Of a DNA stretch of 64,000 nt, positions 16,322-24,631 are shown piece after piece; positions within the stretch are counted from its first letter, which is position 1; each line of letters opens with the position of its first letter. The DNA is taken from assembly GCA_048393055.1 (NCBI GenBank), contig DBFJJS010000012.1, forward strand, positions 163,226 to 227,225. Direction: 5' to 3'. Under the pieces are notes generated by a model that worked only from the letters and a program-made list of their open reading frames with translations, did not search any database and had not been told where the DNA came from. The DNA comes from Faeciplasma sp048393055. GTDB lineage: Bacteria > Bacillota > Clostridia > Oscillospirales > Ruminococcaceae. Made by a program: the position numbers and the translations under genes.

Positions 16322-17734
16322 TTACTTATATTCCCCGTTTGCCTTTGCCTTTTTGCATATCCTTCCGAAAATAATGATAAAGCATATCGTATGCGAAATG
16401 GTAGCCATTATCCAGGATATCGGGTACGACAGGAACAAAACGGTGAGGGACTTATGCGGGTCATAGTTGCATTCGATCTTGTACTGGGCAAAGTATGTAT
16501 ATATCCACACTATCCTGAAGCCGCACACAAACAGTATAGTGGTTATTGTCGGCAGTATGGAATGACCTATGCCGCGCAGCATTCCGACCATAACGTCCAT
16601 CATTCCGTCCAGGAAGTATGTCAGAAGAATTACCGACATTCGCGTTATTCCGAACGCTACTTCCTCCTGAACACTGGTGTAAATCGACATAAGCCGGTCG
16701 TCTAAGAGCTTTGCTATCAAACCAGTTGACAATCCGACGATAGTCACCAGACCCATACATTCAAAGGCAATTGTCTTTATCCTGCGGTACTGCTTTGCGC
16801 CGAAGTTCTGCCCCGTAAAGGTTATAGCCGCCTGATACACCGAGTTCATGGCGTTATAAATAAAGCCCTCGATGTTCGCGCCCGCTCCGCTTCCTGCCAT
16901 TGCGGCATCTCCGAAGAAGTTTACTGACGATTGGATGATTACGTTTGAAATCGAAAAGATAGAGCCCTGAACGCCCGCGGGGATTCCCACGGAGGCAATA
17001 TGCAAAAGCTTATCCATATGTATTCTCAGCTTTTTTATATGAAGCTTTATCGGGCCGTCCGTTCTTATAAGGCAGATAACTACCAGCACAGCCGAAATTG
17101 CCTGAGATATTATCGTCGCTATCGCAACTCCCGCCACATCCAGCTTAAACACTATTACAAATACGAGATTTAATATTATGTTTACTATGCCGGAAACGGT
17201 GAGATAATATAAAGGACGCTTGTTGTCTCCTATGGCTCTGAGTATTGCGGCTCCGAAGTTGTAGAGCATGTTTGCGGGCATACCGATAAAGTAAATTTTA
17301 ACATAGAGCGCCGAAAGGTCTATAACGTTATCGGGCGAGTCCATCAGCTCTAAAAGACCTCTTGCTGTGAAGAATCCGAATATGCCTACCACAACGCCGC
17401 ATATTATTGAGATTGCAATCGAGGTATGCACCGCCTCGCTGACGTCCTTCATCCTGCCGGCTCCGAAGTGCTGGGCAACTACCACGCTTGTGCCTACTGA
17501 CAGCCCCATAAATACGTTTACTATAAGGTTGATAAGCGAACCCGTCGAACTTACCGCCGCAAGCGACGTTTCGCTGCCCCAGCGTCCGACGACTATGATA
17601 TCGGCGGCGTTGTATAAAAGCTGAAGCGTTCCCATGAGGATAAGCGGGATTGTAAATCTGATTATTTTGGGGAACAGCGCGCCTGTCGTCATATCCATAG
17701 TGGAGACGGCAAGCCTTTTCGATCTACCAAACAA
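16322..17734 (-). CDS. MATE family efflux transporter
   Basis: A 470-residue polytopic membrane protein with about 12 hydrophobic segments in two related halves. The first half starts FPKIIRFTIPLILMGTLQLLYNAADIIVVGRWG and has GTSVVVAQHFGAG, the second has TFTGQNFGAKQ, both family hallmarks. Expected to export cationic drugs or metabolites using a Na+ or H+ gradient; the substrate is unknown. The start is TTG 17734, with AGAGG 8 nt upstream. Own promoter and terminator. Confidence 0.93.
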   Translation of the reverse strand: MFGRSKRLAVSTMDMTTGALFPKIIRFTIPLILMGTLQLLYNAADIIVVGRWGSETSLAAVSSTGSLINLIVNVFMGLSVGTSVVVAQHFGAGRMKDVSEAVHTSIAISIICGVVVGIFGFFTARGLLELMDSPDNVIDLSALYVKIYFIGMPANMLYNFGAAILRAIGDNKRPLYYLTVSGIVNIILNLVFVIVFKLDVAGVAIATIISQAISAVLVVICLIRTDGPIKLHIKKLRIHMDKLLHIASVGIPAGVQGSIFSISNVIIQSSVNFFGDAAMAGSGAGANIEGFIYNAMNSVYQAAITFTGQNFGAKQYRRIKTIAFECMGLVTIVGLSTGLIAKLLDDRLMSIYTSVQEEVAFGITRMSVILLTYFLDGMMDVMVGMLRGIGHSILPTITTILFVCGFRIVWIYTYFAQYKIECNYDPHKSLTVLFLSYPISWIMATISHTICFIIIFGRICKKAKANGEYK

Positions 17735-17799
17735 TACGATTACCTCTCAATCAAAAGCAAAGTAAAGTACTATGCCGCGCCATATGCGCAGTATTTTTT

Positions 17800-17828
17800 A
17801 TAATACTCTTTTACAAGCTATTTTTCAA
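17800..17828 (-). promoter_or_regulatory. Sigma-A promoter of the MATE gene
   Basis: On minus, TTGAAA (17823-17828), 17-nt spacer, TATTAT (17800-17805). Confidence 0.8.
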
Positions 17829-17912
17829 CAGTTTTTTTCACATTCTTGACACTTGTCAAATATTGCGGTTTTAATAGTCGTAAATATGTCAAAATGCTTA
17901 AATCAAACGGCA

Positions 17913-17941
17913 TTGACACCGGATGTCGTGTGGTTTATACT
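17913..17941 (+). promoter_or_regulatory. Sigma-A promoter of the thioesterase gene
   Basis: TTGACA (17913-17918), 17-nt spacer, TATACT (17936-17941). Confidence 0.85.
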
Positions 17942-18007
17942 TTATTGTAACGCAATTGCGGCAATGAAATTGGTATGCTGCTGGATATATAATTATGAGG
18001 TGGTTTT

Positions 18008-18424
18008 ATGTTTAAATACCGAAGAAAAGCAAGATATCACGAAACAGACCAAATGGGAATAATACATCACTCCCACTATGTCAAGTGGATGGAGGACGGA
18101 CGCGTTGAATTTTTAAACAGCATCGGCGTGGGATACGCGGAAATCGAAAGGCACGGGATAGTGTCGCCGGTGGTGTCGCTGTCGGTGGAATACAAGTCAC
18201 CGGTAAGGTTTGACGAGGAGATAGAGATATCCGTCTATATAAAAGAGTACACCGGAGCTACGCTTGTCATGGGATATGAATTTTTCAACCTCAGCACCGG
18301 CAAGGTATGCACCCTTGCGCAGTCAAAGCACTGCTTTGAAAGCGGCGGCATGGTGATATCGCTGAGAAGAAGCCATCCCGAATACCACAGCGCACTGCGG
18401 AAGGCGATGTTAGACAGCAAATAA
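18008..18424 (+). CDS. Acyl-CoA thioesterase, 4HBT hotdog fold
   Basis: A 138-residue YbgC/4-hydroxybenzoyl-CoA thioesterase-like enzyme that hydrolyses acyl-CoA thioesters. The active-site region YHETDQMGIIHHSHYVKWMEDGR carries the conserved Asp, and SLSVEYKSPVRFDEEI completes the hotdog core. Substrate range cannot be inferred. ATG 18008 follows GAGGTGG. Monocistronic, with promoter 70 nt upstream and a terminator shared with fba. Confidence 0.9.
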   Translation: MFKYRRKARYHETDQMGIIHHSHYVKWMEDGRVEFLNSIGVGYAEIERHGIVSPVVSLSVEYKSPVRFDEEIEISVYIKEYTGATLVMGYEFFNLSTGKVCTLAQSKHCFESGGMVISLRRSHPEYHSALRKAMLDSK

Positions 18425-18447
18425 AACCAGCCTGCGTCACGGCAATT

Positions 18448-18486
18448 TAAAAAGCCCACGGGGAGTTCCCGAAGGCTTTTTTGTTT
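18448..18486. terminator. Bidirectional terminator between thioesterase and fba
   Basis: AAAAGCC and GGCTTTT arms enclosing an inner GGGGA/TCCC stem; T run on plus and TTTTT on minus. Confidence 0.8.
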
Positions 18487-18506
18487 TTTTCTGTTTTTAT
18501 TTTTGA

Positions 18507-19370
18507 TTAAGCCATGCCTATGCAGCCGAAGATCTCCATCTTCTCCTTTACGGTGGCCTTTATGGCGTCTACGCCGGGGGCAAGTACCTTTCTTGGGTCG
18601 AAGCCCTTGCCGGTGAGATCCTTTCCATCCTCAATGTACTTTCTTACAGCGGCTGTGAACGCGATCTGGCACTCGGTGTTTACGTTGATCTTGGCGACGC
18701 CCAGAGAAATAGCTTTCTTTATCATATCCTCGGGGATGCCTGTTCCGCCGTGGAGAACCAAAGGCATATCCTTTACCTCTTCCTTGATTGCAGCGAGAAC
18801 GTCGAAGCGAAGTCCGGGCCAATTTGCGGGATACTTTCCGTGGATGTTTCCGATTCCCGCTGCGAGCATTGTCACTCCGAGGTCGGCAATCTGCTTGCAC
18901 TCCTTGGGATCTGCGCACTCTCCCATTCCGACAACTCCGTCCTCTTCTCCGCCAATAGCGCCTACCTCAGCCTCGAGCGAAATTCCGAGAATGTCGCAGG
19001 TGTTTACAAGAGCAGTGGTGAGCTTGATGTTTTCATCGATCGGGTAATGAGAACCATCGAACATGATTGAGCTGAAGCCGGCATTTATGCACGCCTTTGC
19101 ACCCTCAAAGGTTCCGTGGTCAAGGTGAAGCGCAACCGGAACGGTGATTCCCAAATTGTCTATCATTCCCTTTACCATACCAACTATCGTAGTATATCCG
19201 CACATATACTTTCCCGCGCCCTCCGATACTCCGAGAATTACGGGAGCATTGAGCTCCTGAGCGGTTTGCAAAATAGCCTTAGTCCATTCCAGATTGTTAA
19301 TGTTGAACTGACCTACCGCATAGTGCCCGTCGCGCGCCTTGTTGAGCATTTCCTTTGCAGATACTAGCAT
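18507..19370 (-). CDS. fba: Class II fructose-1,6-bisphosphate aldolase
   Basis: Zinc-dependent cleavage of fructose 1,6-bisphosphate in glycolysis. The 287 residues show the zinc site HLDHG, GFSSIMFDGSHYP, SLEAEVGAIGG, the HGGTG loop and the phosphate-binding AKINVNTE. ATG 19370 follows CGGAGG. Monocistronic, strong promoter. Confidence 0.96.
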   Translation of the reverse strand: MLVSAKEMLNKARDGHYAVGQFNINNLEWTKAILQTAQELNAPVILGVSEGAGKYMCGYTTIVGMVKGMIDNLGITVPVALHLDHGTFEGAKACINAGFSSIMFDGSHYPIDENIKLTTALVNTCDILGISLEAEVGAIGGEEDGVVGMGECADPKECKQIADLGVTMLAAGIGNIHGKYPANWPGLRFDVLAAIKEEVKDMPLVLHGGTGIPEDMIKKAISLGVAKINVNTECQIAFTAAVRKYIEDGKDLTGKGFDPRKVLAPGVDAIKATVKEKMEIFGCIGMA

Positions 19371-19421
19371 TTTTATTACCTCCGTGAATAAAATAATCGC
19401 TAACTTTTAGCATACAGTTTC

Positions 19422-19450
19422 ATTATATATCATTCAATCAAAAAAAGCAA
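19422..19450 (-). promoter_or_regulatory. Sigma-A promoter of fba
   Basis: On minus, TTGCTT (19445-19450), 17-nt spacer, TATAAT (19422-19427). Confidence 0.75.
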
Positions 19451-19631
19451 ACGAAAATGCATAAAAATGAAAAATACAGGGCAATTTTTTCTTTCAGAGG
19501 TCATACAGTAAGTTTGCACACAAAATAAATATTCATATGGAAGGATTTTTCAAAGAGTATTTGACCCAGAATGTGAAATGATATGAATAGCATGTATACA
19601 GCATTAAGTACACTATGAAAGGCGTGATAAA

Positions 19632-20972
19632 ATGAAAACAGTTATATCAAGGCGGACGATAGTAAGGCTGGTATCCTTTTCACTCGCGATAATTGCAGTG
19701 CTCACCGCCGCGAACATAATTTATATGAACAGACTGACAGTGGCGAACAGACAGATTGAAAACGGTTATATGCAGGCGGTTGAGGAGCTTGCCGAGAGCG
19801 CTGACAAGCTTTCACAGTCGCTTACAAAGGGTCTGTACGCCTCATCTCCCGAGATGATGTCTGAGCTTTCAAATGAACTGGTGTTGCGAGCAAATTCCGC
19901 TCGCGAGGCGCTTTCGAAGCTTCCGGTAGCCAATATAGACCTTGAAAGGACCGAAAAGTTTTTTTCACAGATAGGAAACTACGCCCATGCGCTTTCTGAA
20001 AAAGCTGCAGACGGCGCGGAACCGAGCTATGAGGACTATTCAAAAATGGATATGCTCTGCCGGAGCGCGGCGGAGCTTTCCGATAAGCTTTGGGAGATGA
20101 AGACAAGGCTGCTAACAAACGGGAAAACCATCTCAGAGCTGTTTGAGGACATTGACAACGGGCTTGATTCCTTTGTTTTAGATGGATTTGAAGATATCGA
20201 GGATGGATTCGACAACACCCCTAAGCTTATTTACGACGGTCCGTTTTCCGACCACATATTAGATAAGACTCCCAAAATGCTTGAAAACGCTCCTTCGGTG
20301 TCCAGAGAGGACGCCGCGAAAAAGGCTGCCGCTTACTGCGGGCTTGAAGAATGGGAGCTGAGAAATGAAGAAAGCATGGAGGAAGGGAAAATGCCGTCCT
20401 ACCGCTTCTATGCCGACGGCGTAAGCTGTGCGGTCACGAAAAACGGCGGATATATAAGCTATATGCTCAAAAACAGGCAGGTAAAAAGCAGCGAGATTTC
20501 ACCGGAGGACGCGCAGGTCTACGCTCGCGCATATCTTGACAGCATGGGTATAGAGGGAATGGAAGTGACATATCATGAGACATATAACAACGTCTGCACC
20601 ATAAACTACGCCTATAACGACGACGGCGTTACCTGTTATACCGACCTGATAAAAGTGTCGGTTGCCCTTGACAACGGCGAGATACTTGGCTTCGACGCGA
20701 GGGGATTTTTAGTCAACCATTTTGACAGAGACCTTCCCGAGCCGTCTATAGGTTCCGAAGAGTGCCAGGAAAAGCTTTCTCCGATGCTCAGCGTAGTAAA
20801 GACGTCGCTTGCAGTTATACCGTCGGACAGCGTGGAGGAAAAGCTCTGCTGGGAGTTTAAATGCACTACTGAGGATGACAGGACCGTGCTTGTTTATGTA
20901 AACTGCCAGACCGGCGTTGAGGAGGATATACTGATTCTCCTTGAAACGGGGCAAAGTACGCTTACTGTTTAG
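19632..20972 (+). CDS. ypeB: Spore germination protein YpeB
   Basis: YpeB holds and protects the cortex-lytic enzyme SleB in the dormant spore inner membrane. The 446 residues have an N-terminal membrane anchor (SFSLAIIAVLTAANIIYM), a helical YpeB domain (about 30-200) and C-terminal PepSY-like repeats (about 225-440; REDAAKKAAAYCGLEEW, SPEDAQVYARAYLDSMG). Family length is normal. ATG 19632 is 7 nt after AAAGGCG. The usual partner sleB is not adjacent: upstream is fba on the other strand. Confidence 0.92.
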   Translation: MKTVISRRTIVRLVSFSLAIIAVLTAANIIYMNRLTVANRQIENGYMQAVEELAESADKLSQSLTKGLYASSPEMMSELSNELVLRANSAREALSKLPVANIDLERTEKFFSQIGNYAHALSEKAADGAEPSYEDYSKMDMLCRSAAELSDKLWEMKTRLLTNGKTISELFEDIDNGLDSFVLDGFEDIEDGFDNTPKLIYDGPFSDHILDKTPKMLENAPSVSREDAAKKAAAYCGLEEWELRNEESMEEGKMPSYRFYADGVSCAVTKNGGYISYMLKNRQVKSSEISPEDAQVYARAYLDSMGIEGMEVTYHETYNNVCTINYAYNDDGVTCYTDLIKVSVALDNGEILGFDARGFLVNHFDRDLPEPSIGSEECQEKLSPMLSVVKTSLAVIPSDSVEEKLCWEFKCTTEDDRTVLVYVNCQTGVEEDILILLETGQSTLTV

Positions 20973-20978
20973 CCGCAT

Positions 20979-21016
20979 ATATAAGAGGGGAGCCATGCGT
21001 TCCCCTCTTATATTTA
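20979..21016 (+). terminator. Terminator after ypeB
   Basis: Perfect 13-bp stem ATATAAGAGGGGA/TCCCCTCTTATAT with 9-nt loop, followed by TTAAG; begins 6 nt after the stop. Confidence 0.75.
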
Positions 21017-21104
21017 AGTATTTAAGGCTTTTTAAGGGCTTCCGTAATTTCCGACATAAAAATGTTTATGCATAATATACAATAATACTGAGATAATTTT
21101 GGTA

Positions 21105-21133
21105 TTGATATTTGGGCAAATATCATGTATAAT
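21105..21133 (+). promoter_or_regulatory. Sigma-A promoter of the EF-G2 gene
   Basis: TTGATA (21105-21110), 17-nt spacer, TATAAT (21128-21133). The transcript start near 21140 excludes any start codon upstream of it. Confidence 0.85.
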
Positions 21134-21206
21134 GAAAAGGTACGTTGAGCTTTATTGTGTAAATCCAATAAATTTGACGAATAGTAACGCGAATGGAGAG
21201 ATTAAC

Positions 21207-23276
21207 TTGAAAAATTACGACAGCTCGCACATAAAGAACATAACGATAGCCGGTCATTCCGGCTCGGGTAAGACCTCTCTTTGCGAGGCTCTGCTGTATA
21301 AGGCGGGCGCGACTGAAAGGCTGGGAAAGACTGCGGACGGAAATACGGTTTCTGACTATACACCAATTGAAATTTCAAAGAAATGTTCAATATATACCTC
21401 GCTTTCATTTTACGAGAAGGATGGTATAAAGGTAAACATTCTCGACACTCCCGGGCTTTTTGACTATGCGGGAGGGATGATAGAGGGCGTTTATGCCGCC
21501 GACTGCGTTCTGATAACCGTTTCGGCAAAATCGGGAATACATGTCGGAACCAAGAAGGCGTACGACTGCGCCGTAGAGCATAAAACCCCGCACATGTTCG
21601 TAGTAACTAAGATAGACGATGAGAACGCAAACTTTTCAAACGTTCTTACAAAGCTCAAGACCGAGTTCGGCTCTACCGTTTGTCCGCTGGTCGTTCCGCT
21701 TATAAAGGACAGTAAGATAGTGTCGTATTACGACCTGCTTGCCAAGAAAAACTACAAGTACGGTCCTAAGGGCGAGCTTATCGACGCGGGAGAGCCCGAG
21801 CCTACATACCGCATAGACGGACTTATCGAGGCTATGGCGGAGGCTGTCGCGGAGACGGACGAGGAGCTGATGATGAAGTTCCTGGACGGCGAGAAGTTTA
21901 CCCATGAGGAGCTGGTAAACGGCATACACAACGGAATAATCAACGGCATGATAACTCCCGTCACATGCGTGTCCGCAGCCAATCTCGACTGCGTGGATCT
22001 GCTCATCGGTCAGATAGCGTCGCTTCTGCCGGCGGCAAGCGATCAGCCCAATATAAAGGCTAAAAACGCGGCAGGGAACGACGTTTCCATCAAGTGCAGC
22101 GAAGACGAGCCGCTCGCGGCGTTTGTATTTAAGACCGTCGCCGACCCGTTTGTGGGCAAGATGTCGTTTATAAAGGTGATAAGCGGGAAAATAGAGAGCA
22201 ACAAGGAAGTGCTCAACGCGACCACAAGCTCTACCGAAAAGGTCGGCAAGCTCCTGAATCTGATGGGAAAGAAGCAGATAGAGGTGCCATACGCTACCGC
22301 TGGTGACATAGTCGTCGCCACCAAGATGTCGGTAAATACAAACGACACCATCTGCGACCCGTCGAGGGTTGTGGCGTTTGACAAGCTGGCCTTCCCGAAG
22401 CCCTGTTACTCGGTATGCATAAAGGCAAAGTCGCAGGGGGACGAGTCGAAGATATCAGGCGCCATCCAAAGGCTTTTGGAGGAGGATCTGTGCCTGTCCT
22501 ACAAGCAGGACGACACTACCTTTGAGCAGATACTTTCGGGTCTCGGGGAGCAGCATATAGAATCAACGCTTGCAAAACTCAAGAGCGGTTTCGGGGTAGA
22601 CGTGGTAACCTCAGAGCCGAAGGTGGCCTATAAGGAGACTATACGCAAGAAGGTAAAGGTTCAGGGCAGGCATAAGAAGCAGTCCGGCGGACACGGACAG
22701 TTCGGCGACGTATGGATAGAGTTTGAGCCGTGCGACAGCGACGAGCTTGTGTTTGAAGAAAACGTGTTCGGAGGCGCAGTCCCCAAGAACTTCTTCCCAG
22801 CGGTCGAAAAGGGCCTGCAGGATTGCATGAAGAGGGGAACGCTGGCAGGCTTCCCGGTAGTAGGCTTAAAGGCAACCCTGGTGGACGGCTCGTATCATCC
22901 GGTAGACTCGTCCGAAATGTCATTTAAGCTTGCGGCCGCAGTTGCGTTCAAGGAGGGAATGAAGCAGGCAAGCCCCGTTCTTTTAGAGCCGATAGACAGC
23001 CTTGAGGTCACTATTCCGGATGAAAACACCGGAGATATGATGGGCGAGCTTAACAAGAGAAGAGGCAGGGTATTGGGCATGGCTCCCGCCGCAAAGAAAG
23101 GGCTTACGACCATTACCGCCGAGATACCCGAAAGCGAGACGCACGACTTTGCCATGGTGGTGCGTCAGATGACAAGGGGCATGGGAGAATTTACGCTTGA
23201 AAAGCTGCGTTACGATCAGGTGCCTCCGATGCTGGCTGCGGATATTGTTGCAAAATACCGTGTGAGCGAGGAATAG
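21207..23276 (+). CDS. Elongation factor G-like GTPase (EF-G2 type)
   Basis: A 689-residue EF-G paralogue with all EF-G domains: GTP-binding domain (about 1-280), domain II, domain III, domain IV with KKQSGGHGQFGDVWIEFEP, and domain V. The G domain is divergent: P-loop GHSGSGKTS instead of AHIDAGKTT, DTPGLFDYAG in place of DTPGHVDF so the catalytic His is replaced by Leu, and TKID for NKxD. These changes match mycobacterial FusA2-type EF-G2, whose role is not canonical translocation. TTG 21207 has GGAGAG upstream; the longer reading from 21099 begins before the transcript start. Monocistronic. Confidence 0.88.
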   Translation: MKNYDSSHIKNITIAGHSGSGKTSLCEALLYKAGATERLGKTADGNTVSDYTPIEISKKCSIYTSLSFYEKDGIKVNILDTPGLFDYAGGMIEGVYAADCVLITVSAKSGIHVGTKKAYDCAVEHKTPHMFVVTKIDDENANFSNVLTKLKTEFGSTVCPLVVPLIKDSKIVSYYDLLAKKNYKYGPKGELIDAGEPEPTYRIDGLIEAMAEAVAETDEELMMKFLDGEKFTHEELVNGIHNGIINGMITPVTCVSAANLDCVDLLIGQIASLLPAASDQPNIKAKNAAGNDVSIKCSEDEPLAAFVFKTVADPFVGKMSFIKVISGKIESNKEVLNATTSSTEKVGKLLNLMGKKQIEVPYATAGDIVVATKMSVNTNDTICDPSRVVAFDKLAFPKPCYSVCIKAKSQGDESKISGAIQRLLEEDLCLSYKQDDTTFEQILSGLGEQHIESTLAKLKSGFGVDVVTSEPKVAYKETIRKKVKVQGRHKKQSGGHGQFGDVWIEFEPCDSDELVFEENVFGGAVPKNFFPAVEKGLQDCMKRGTLAGFPVVGLKATLVDGSYHPVDSSEMSFKLAAAVAFKEGMKQASPVLLEPIDSLEVTIPDENTGDMMGELNKRRGRVLGMAPAAKKGLTTITAEIPESETHDFAMVVRQMTRGMGEFTLEKLRYDQVPPMLAADIVAKYRVSEE

Positions 23277-23287
23277 ATGTAACAAAG

Positions 23288-23322
23288 AATACCGGCTGGT
23301 ACTAGTACCAGCCGGTATTTTT
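23288..23322 (+). terminator. Terminator after the EF-G2 gene
   Basis: Perfect 14-bp stem 23288-23301/23106-equivalent arm 23306-23319 with CTAG loop, then TTTTTG on plus. Confidence 0.85.
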
Positions 23323-23354
23323 GCATTAAGCTGATGCTTGTATCAGCTTAATGC
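23323..23354. repeat. Second perfect hairpin in the convergent gap
   Basis: 13-bp inverted repeat GCATTAAGCTGAT/ATCAGCTTAATGC with 6-nt loop, abutting the EF-G2 terminator and ending 5 nt before the stop side of the SGNH gene. No T run on either strand; probably blocks convergent transcription or protects a 3' end. Confidence 0.7.
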
Positions 23355-23359
23355 TGGTA

Positions 23360-24622
23360 TCAGCTGTCCAAATTTTCCTTCAGGAATTCATAAACTGTAT
23401 CACCGATAAGGCAGTAGCCGCTGTCGTTAAAGTGAAGGTAGTCGTTCCACACCGACACATAGCCGTCGTTTAGCTTCTGCGGGTCGTTCGGGTCACACAT
23501 AACGGACGCCAGGTCTATGTATCCGTCGTAGCCGGAGCCGTACGATACAATAAATTCATTTACGGTTACCCTTATTTGCTCGTGAAGCTCGGAGTAGTAG
23601 CCGTTGCCCTTAAACGGTGTGATGGTTGCGCCGTATATTTTTATGCCGTTTTCATGGCATCGCTCTATTATGGATTTGTAGTGGCTGATAAGCTCCTCTG
23701 AAATGTCGCTTTCCGCCCCTCCTATGTCGTTTACACCCATGAACAAAACGACGTATTTGACTCCCGGGACGCCTAAGATATCCCTGTCGGCGCGCACCGT
23801 TCCCGCGATATCGCCGCCGTAGCGGTACAGAGCCGTCGCCCCTATGCCCATATTCACCACCGCGAGGTTGTTTAGCTTATCGTCCTCGCGAAGCCTTCGT
23901 GAAAGCTGATCGGTGTATCTTGCAAACCCGTTTGTCGTCACGCTTGCGCCGTCGGTCAGGGAGTCGCCGAAGCACACTATTACCCCGCTGTCGCCGGATG
24001 CCATCACGTCAAGCTCGGTTATGAAGTACCACGCAGTCATCTCCTCATAGCTTTCAAAGCTCTCGTCGCATGCTCTTTCGCCGCTTACTATCCATGTAGA
24101 GCACCTTGAGGCGGTGTGGGAGGTAAGGGTAGATGGGATGCTTCCCAGCTCCATTGTGACCGCTATGTCGTCAAGCGGGTCAAAGGGAAAATCAAGCTCG
24201 TCTGTAGTTATTCGCTGTCCGGCAGGGACGACGAAAGAGCCTTCTCCGTTTAATGTGAGCCCGGCTATTGTCGAAACATCTATGGCGCTTGACGACGGGT
24301 CGCTTAGCTTTGCCACGGTTATTTTGTTTATTTCGAGATCCCTCTCTCCGTATTCGTTTGACAGAACCAGCCTTATCCTGTCCCCTCCGACGGATACTCT
24401 TATCTGCTGCCTTACCGTGCTGTCCTTTAGTCCCGGATTCATTGGGGTCTGCTCCATGCCCGCAGTAAGCATTGCCGTTCCCCAGGTAGCTATCCACTTT
24501 TCTTCCATTTGAGAATCACCTTTTTCTAAGTTTGAATTTTTTACAATTGCTAATACTACACATACGATTATAATCACAGCCAGTATAACAGCGGCTGCTT
24601 TGGATTTTTTTGCGGTGCTCAT
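23360..24622 (-). CDS. Membrane-anchored SGNH/GDSL hydrolase (paralogue 1)
   Basis: A 420-residue esterase-type enzyme. N-terminal signal anchor (KKSKAAAVILAVIIIVCVVLAIV), a beta-rich accessory domain (about 40-200), then an SGNH domain with block I FGDSLTDG (Ser), block II NMGIGA, block III GVNDIGG and block V NDYLH (Asp-His). Such enzymes deacylate polysaccharides or lipids outside the cell; the substrate is unknown. It follows its paralogue after 9 nt, so the two form an operon. Confidence 0.88.
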   Translation of the reverse strand: MSTAKKSKAAAVILAVIIIVCVVLAIVKNSNLEKGDSQMEEKWIATWGTAMLTAGMEQTPMNPGLKDSTVRQQIRVSVGGDRIRLVLSNEYGERDLEINKITVAKLSDPSSSAIDVSTIAGLTLNGEGSFVVPAGQRITTDELDFPFDPLDDIAVTMELGSIPSTLTSHTASRCSTWIVSGERACDESFESYEEMTAWYFITELDVMASGDSGVIVCFGDSLTDGASVTTNGFARYTDQLSRRLREDDKLNNLAVVNMGIGATALYRYGGDIAGTVRADRDILGVPGVKYVVLFMGVNDIGGAESDISEELISHYKSIIERCHENGIKIYGATITPFKGNGYYSELHEQIRVTVNEFIVSYGSGYDGYIDLASVMCDPNDPQKLNDGYVSVWNDYLHFNDSGYCLIGDTVYEFLKENLDS

Positions 24623-24631
24623 TCAAACGCC

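Noticed and set aside
19580..19615. Sigma-G promoter for ypeB (GAATA ... CACTATG)
   Set aside because: The -10 match is poor and the spacer is 21 nt; only the resemblance to the spoVAD region made it notable.
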